A program made the position numbers and the translations under genes. The notes under the pieces are model-generated. The model searched no databases and had not been told where the DNA came from. It was given only the letters and a program-made list of their open reading frames with translations. Positions 31,762-64,000 of a stretch of DNA of 64,000 nucleotides are shown here, piece after piece. Each line of letters starts with the position of its first letter. Position 1 is the first letter of the stretch. The stretch is from positions 16,207,641 through 16,271,640 of the forward strand of contig NC_058513.1 of NCBI RefSeq assembly GCF_020382885.2. Reading direction: 5' to 3'. The stretch is from Scatophagus argus (Eukaryota; Chordata; Actinopteri; Scatophagidae).

Positions 31762-33702
31762 TCTCCAAATTCAACAATCGTAACTAGCAAAGTAAGTAAA
31801 ATACATAAAGTGCACCCTTATTTCAGAACTTAACAGGCCTTTTTAGTGCAGAAGTGGTGGAATAAAAATGCGTTGTGGGTAAAAAGAAACACAAACTAAT
31901 GCAGGAGAAAGGGAAACGTCTGTAACAGTGGTCGTGTATGCATTTGCTTGCTTTTAATCGCTGAGCACTATCCATGTCAACCCATCACCAGCACATGTAT
32001 ACTGTGTGCTCGTCCCTCTTAGGAACACACAGCATCATTACGTACGGAGGAGGGACAAAGGCCAACTTTGACACACCGGAGTTTCTCGGCATCATTTCAC
32101 CAGCATCACTCAGGTAAGGAAGATTAAAAGGTTCAAACCAGAAGCAGAAACCAGCTACTGCAGATGGGCCACATTTTGTTTAGGTCTCATACAGCAATCT
32201 GTCCTCAAAAACAAACTTGAAGAATTCTGAAAAACAATCATATGAGCGTGTACATAATCACAGCAACTGGTGCTTTGCCTGTTTGCAGAGAGGCAGATGG
32301 TTAAGCAAGTATTCAAAGTTGTCCACTGACAGAATGCTGGTCCAAAATGTCAGACTGCAGCCTTGAGTTGTTTAACGTCACATTAAGGCATATCATGAGG
32401 TCTGTGATGCAGTAACGATACTAAAAAGGATCTGAATTTAAGCATCTGAACTTTACAAATGAGGTTAAGTGACGTGAAATGATTCACTCACAATTTGTGC
32501 AAAAATGCAACACTCAAAATTTTCGTTCAGACACGAGCACATCTGAACGCCAGCTTAAAGCTAGACTTTTGTCTGTTAATCAAATGAAATTATTTTAATA
32601 ATCTTTCTCGCAAAAGTTCCAAATGGTTTCTGGTTCCAGTTTCCCCAAAGGAGGATCTGCTGCTTTTTCTGTTTTTATATCACTGTTAACTGAATACCTT
32701 TGGGTTTTGAACTGTTGGTCGGAGAAAACAAGACATTTGAAGATGTCATCTTTAAATGTGGGAAATTATACTGAGTATATTTTTGTATTTTATGACATTT
32801 TACAGTGTTTTTTTTTTTAAATTTTAACATTAAAATCACAATAGAAATGAACTGTTAGCTGTAGCCTTAGCTCAGATCACCGAGGACCTTTTGCAGCACA
32901 GAAAGCATTTTCTTGCATTAAACCACAACAGTTTTATTTATTTTGAAACAACAGATGCATTTATAATCACTCAAAGTTGGTCAATGTCCCTCATCCGCCA
33001 CCCTGGATTGGGTTCTCCACATCCATATGACTAGCAGTGGGACGCAAAGGCAGGGTTAACAGAATACAGTTCAAATGCAAACTATGTTTTGTTTGATTTC
33101 TATGTACAATATATAACTTAAATATAAATATTGTCATTTTTCTCTAAGTACTGAGTCGTTGAGCCATTTGTATTTTCTGAGCAATGTACAGTATTGAACA
33201 TATAATATTGTATTACATAGAATAGAGCCTACTAGCAACCTTGGTTAAGAGCACACTTTGAAAGAACAGAAGATGGATATAGAGTCCACAAGTAGAGTCC
33301 GATGATTAGTACTGTCACTCCTACAGTCCCACCTGTTGTGTTCACTTGTGGGAACTTTGTGCCACACAACATTTTTGGAAGTGCACCGGTCTTTGATTCA
33401 GTGTGAGATCAGAACTTAGGACCCTCCTGTTATCCTACCTGTGTGAAGAATATGATAATGAAATAATCGCTTCTTACTGTTAGTTGTGTTTTTCATATAA
33501 GATAATGTCTAATACCCTAAGTGTGCGTGTGCTGGCTGTGTGGTTTCCTCTCTGACTGGATCCGTCTCTCATGAGTTCCTTAAGGTGAGTTCGTCCATGT
33601 CACATACACAAGGGTCAGCAGGATCTGCTGTTGAGCTAATTATTTTACTCCTCTCAACACCACTGAGAAGCCCAGTCCAACCAACCAATCACAGACAGGC
33701 CA
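30816..33702 (-). other. Probable tanc2 3' UTR
   Basis: No coding region supported in this 2.9 kb stretch between the tanc2 stop codon and the candidate polyadenylation signal. It contains a (CA)n tract at 31731-31759 and a T-rich run near 32808-32818. The extent of the UTR is inferred from the signal alone. Confidence 0.45.
31731..31759 (+). repeat. (CA)n microsatellite in the presumed tanc2 3' UTR
   Basis: Twenty-nine bases of uninterrupted CA/AC repeat. In the tanc2 sense strand this reads (TG)n. Confidence 0.9.

Positions 33703-64000
<30,298 letters not shown>

Overview
This is chromosomal DNA from a vertebrate, almost certainly a ray-finned (percomorph-like) teleost. Genes are split into many exons with GT-AG introns and a compact layout. 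The repeats are typical of fish genomes: a tRNA-derived SINE, truncated LINE 3' ends, short DNA transposons and many microsatellites. The proteins are close orthologues of human ones. Exon chains below were assembled by hand from splice sites, reading phase and family homology; every coding chain closes in frame.

Layout, left to right: (1) retsat (retinol saturase), minus strand, 11 coding exons, 1699-6750. (2) gngt2 (cone transducin gamma), minus, 9158-9572. (3) A SINE-bearing intergenic block, 10.0-12.3 kb. (4) tmem101, plus, 12389-15794. (5) An unassigned leucine-rich-repeat type I membrane protein, minus, 17366-19002. (6) lsm12, minus, 20826-26785, head-to-head with (7) g6pc3, plus, 27189-29893. 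(8) The large tanc2 gene, minus, 33703 to beyond the right edge, whose last 22 constitutive coding exons (1,819 codons plus stop) lie here. Its first coding exons lie outside the window.

The set gngt2, tmem101, lsm12, g6pc3 and tanc2 all map to human 17q21-q23, so this is a conserved syntenic block; retsat (human 2p11) is the outsider. The genes do not form a pathway. retsat and g6pc3 are both ER membrane enzymes ending in KKXX-type tails, gngt2 is a photoreceptor G-protein subunit, lsm12 is an RNA/ligand-binding adaptor, and tanc2 is a postsynaptic scaffold.

The most interesting signals are in tanc2: a 30-nt in-frame microexon and an in-phase alternative terminal exon, both in the intron between the ankyrin and TPR coding parts, and a (TG)n tract that replaces the polypyrimidine tract of one 3' splice site. 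I found no prokaryotic-type system, CRISPR array or intact mobile-element gene.
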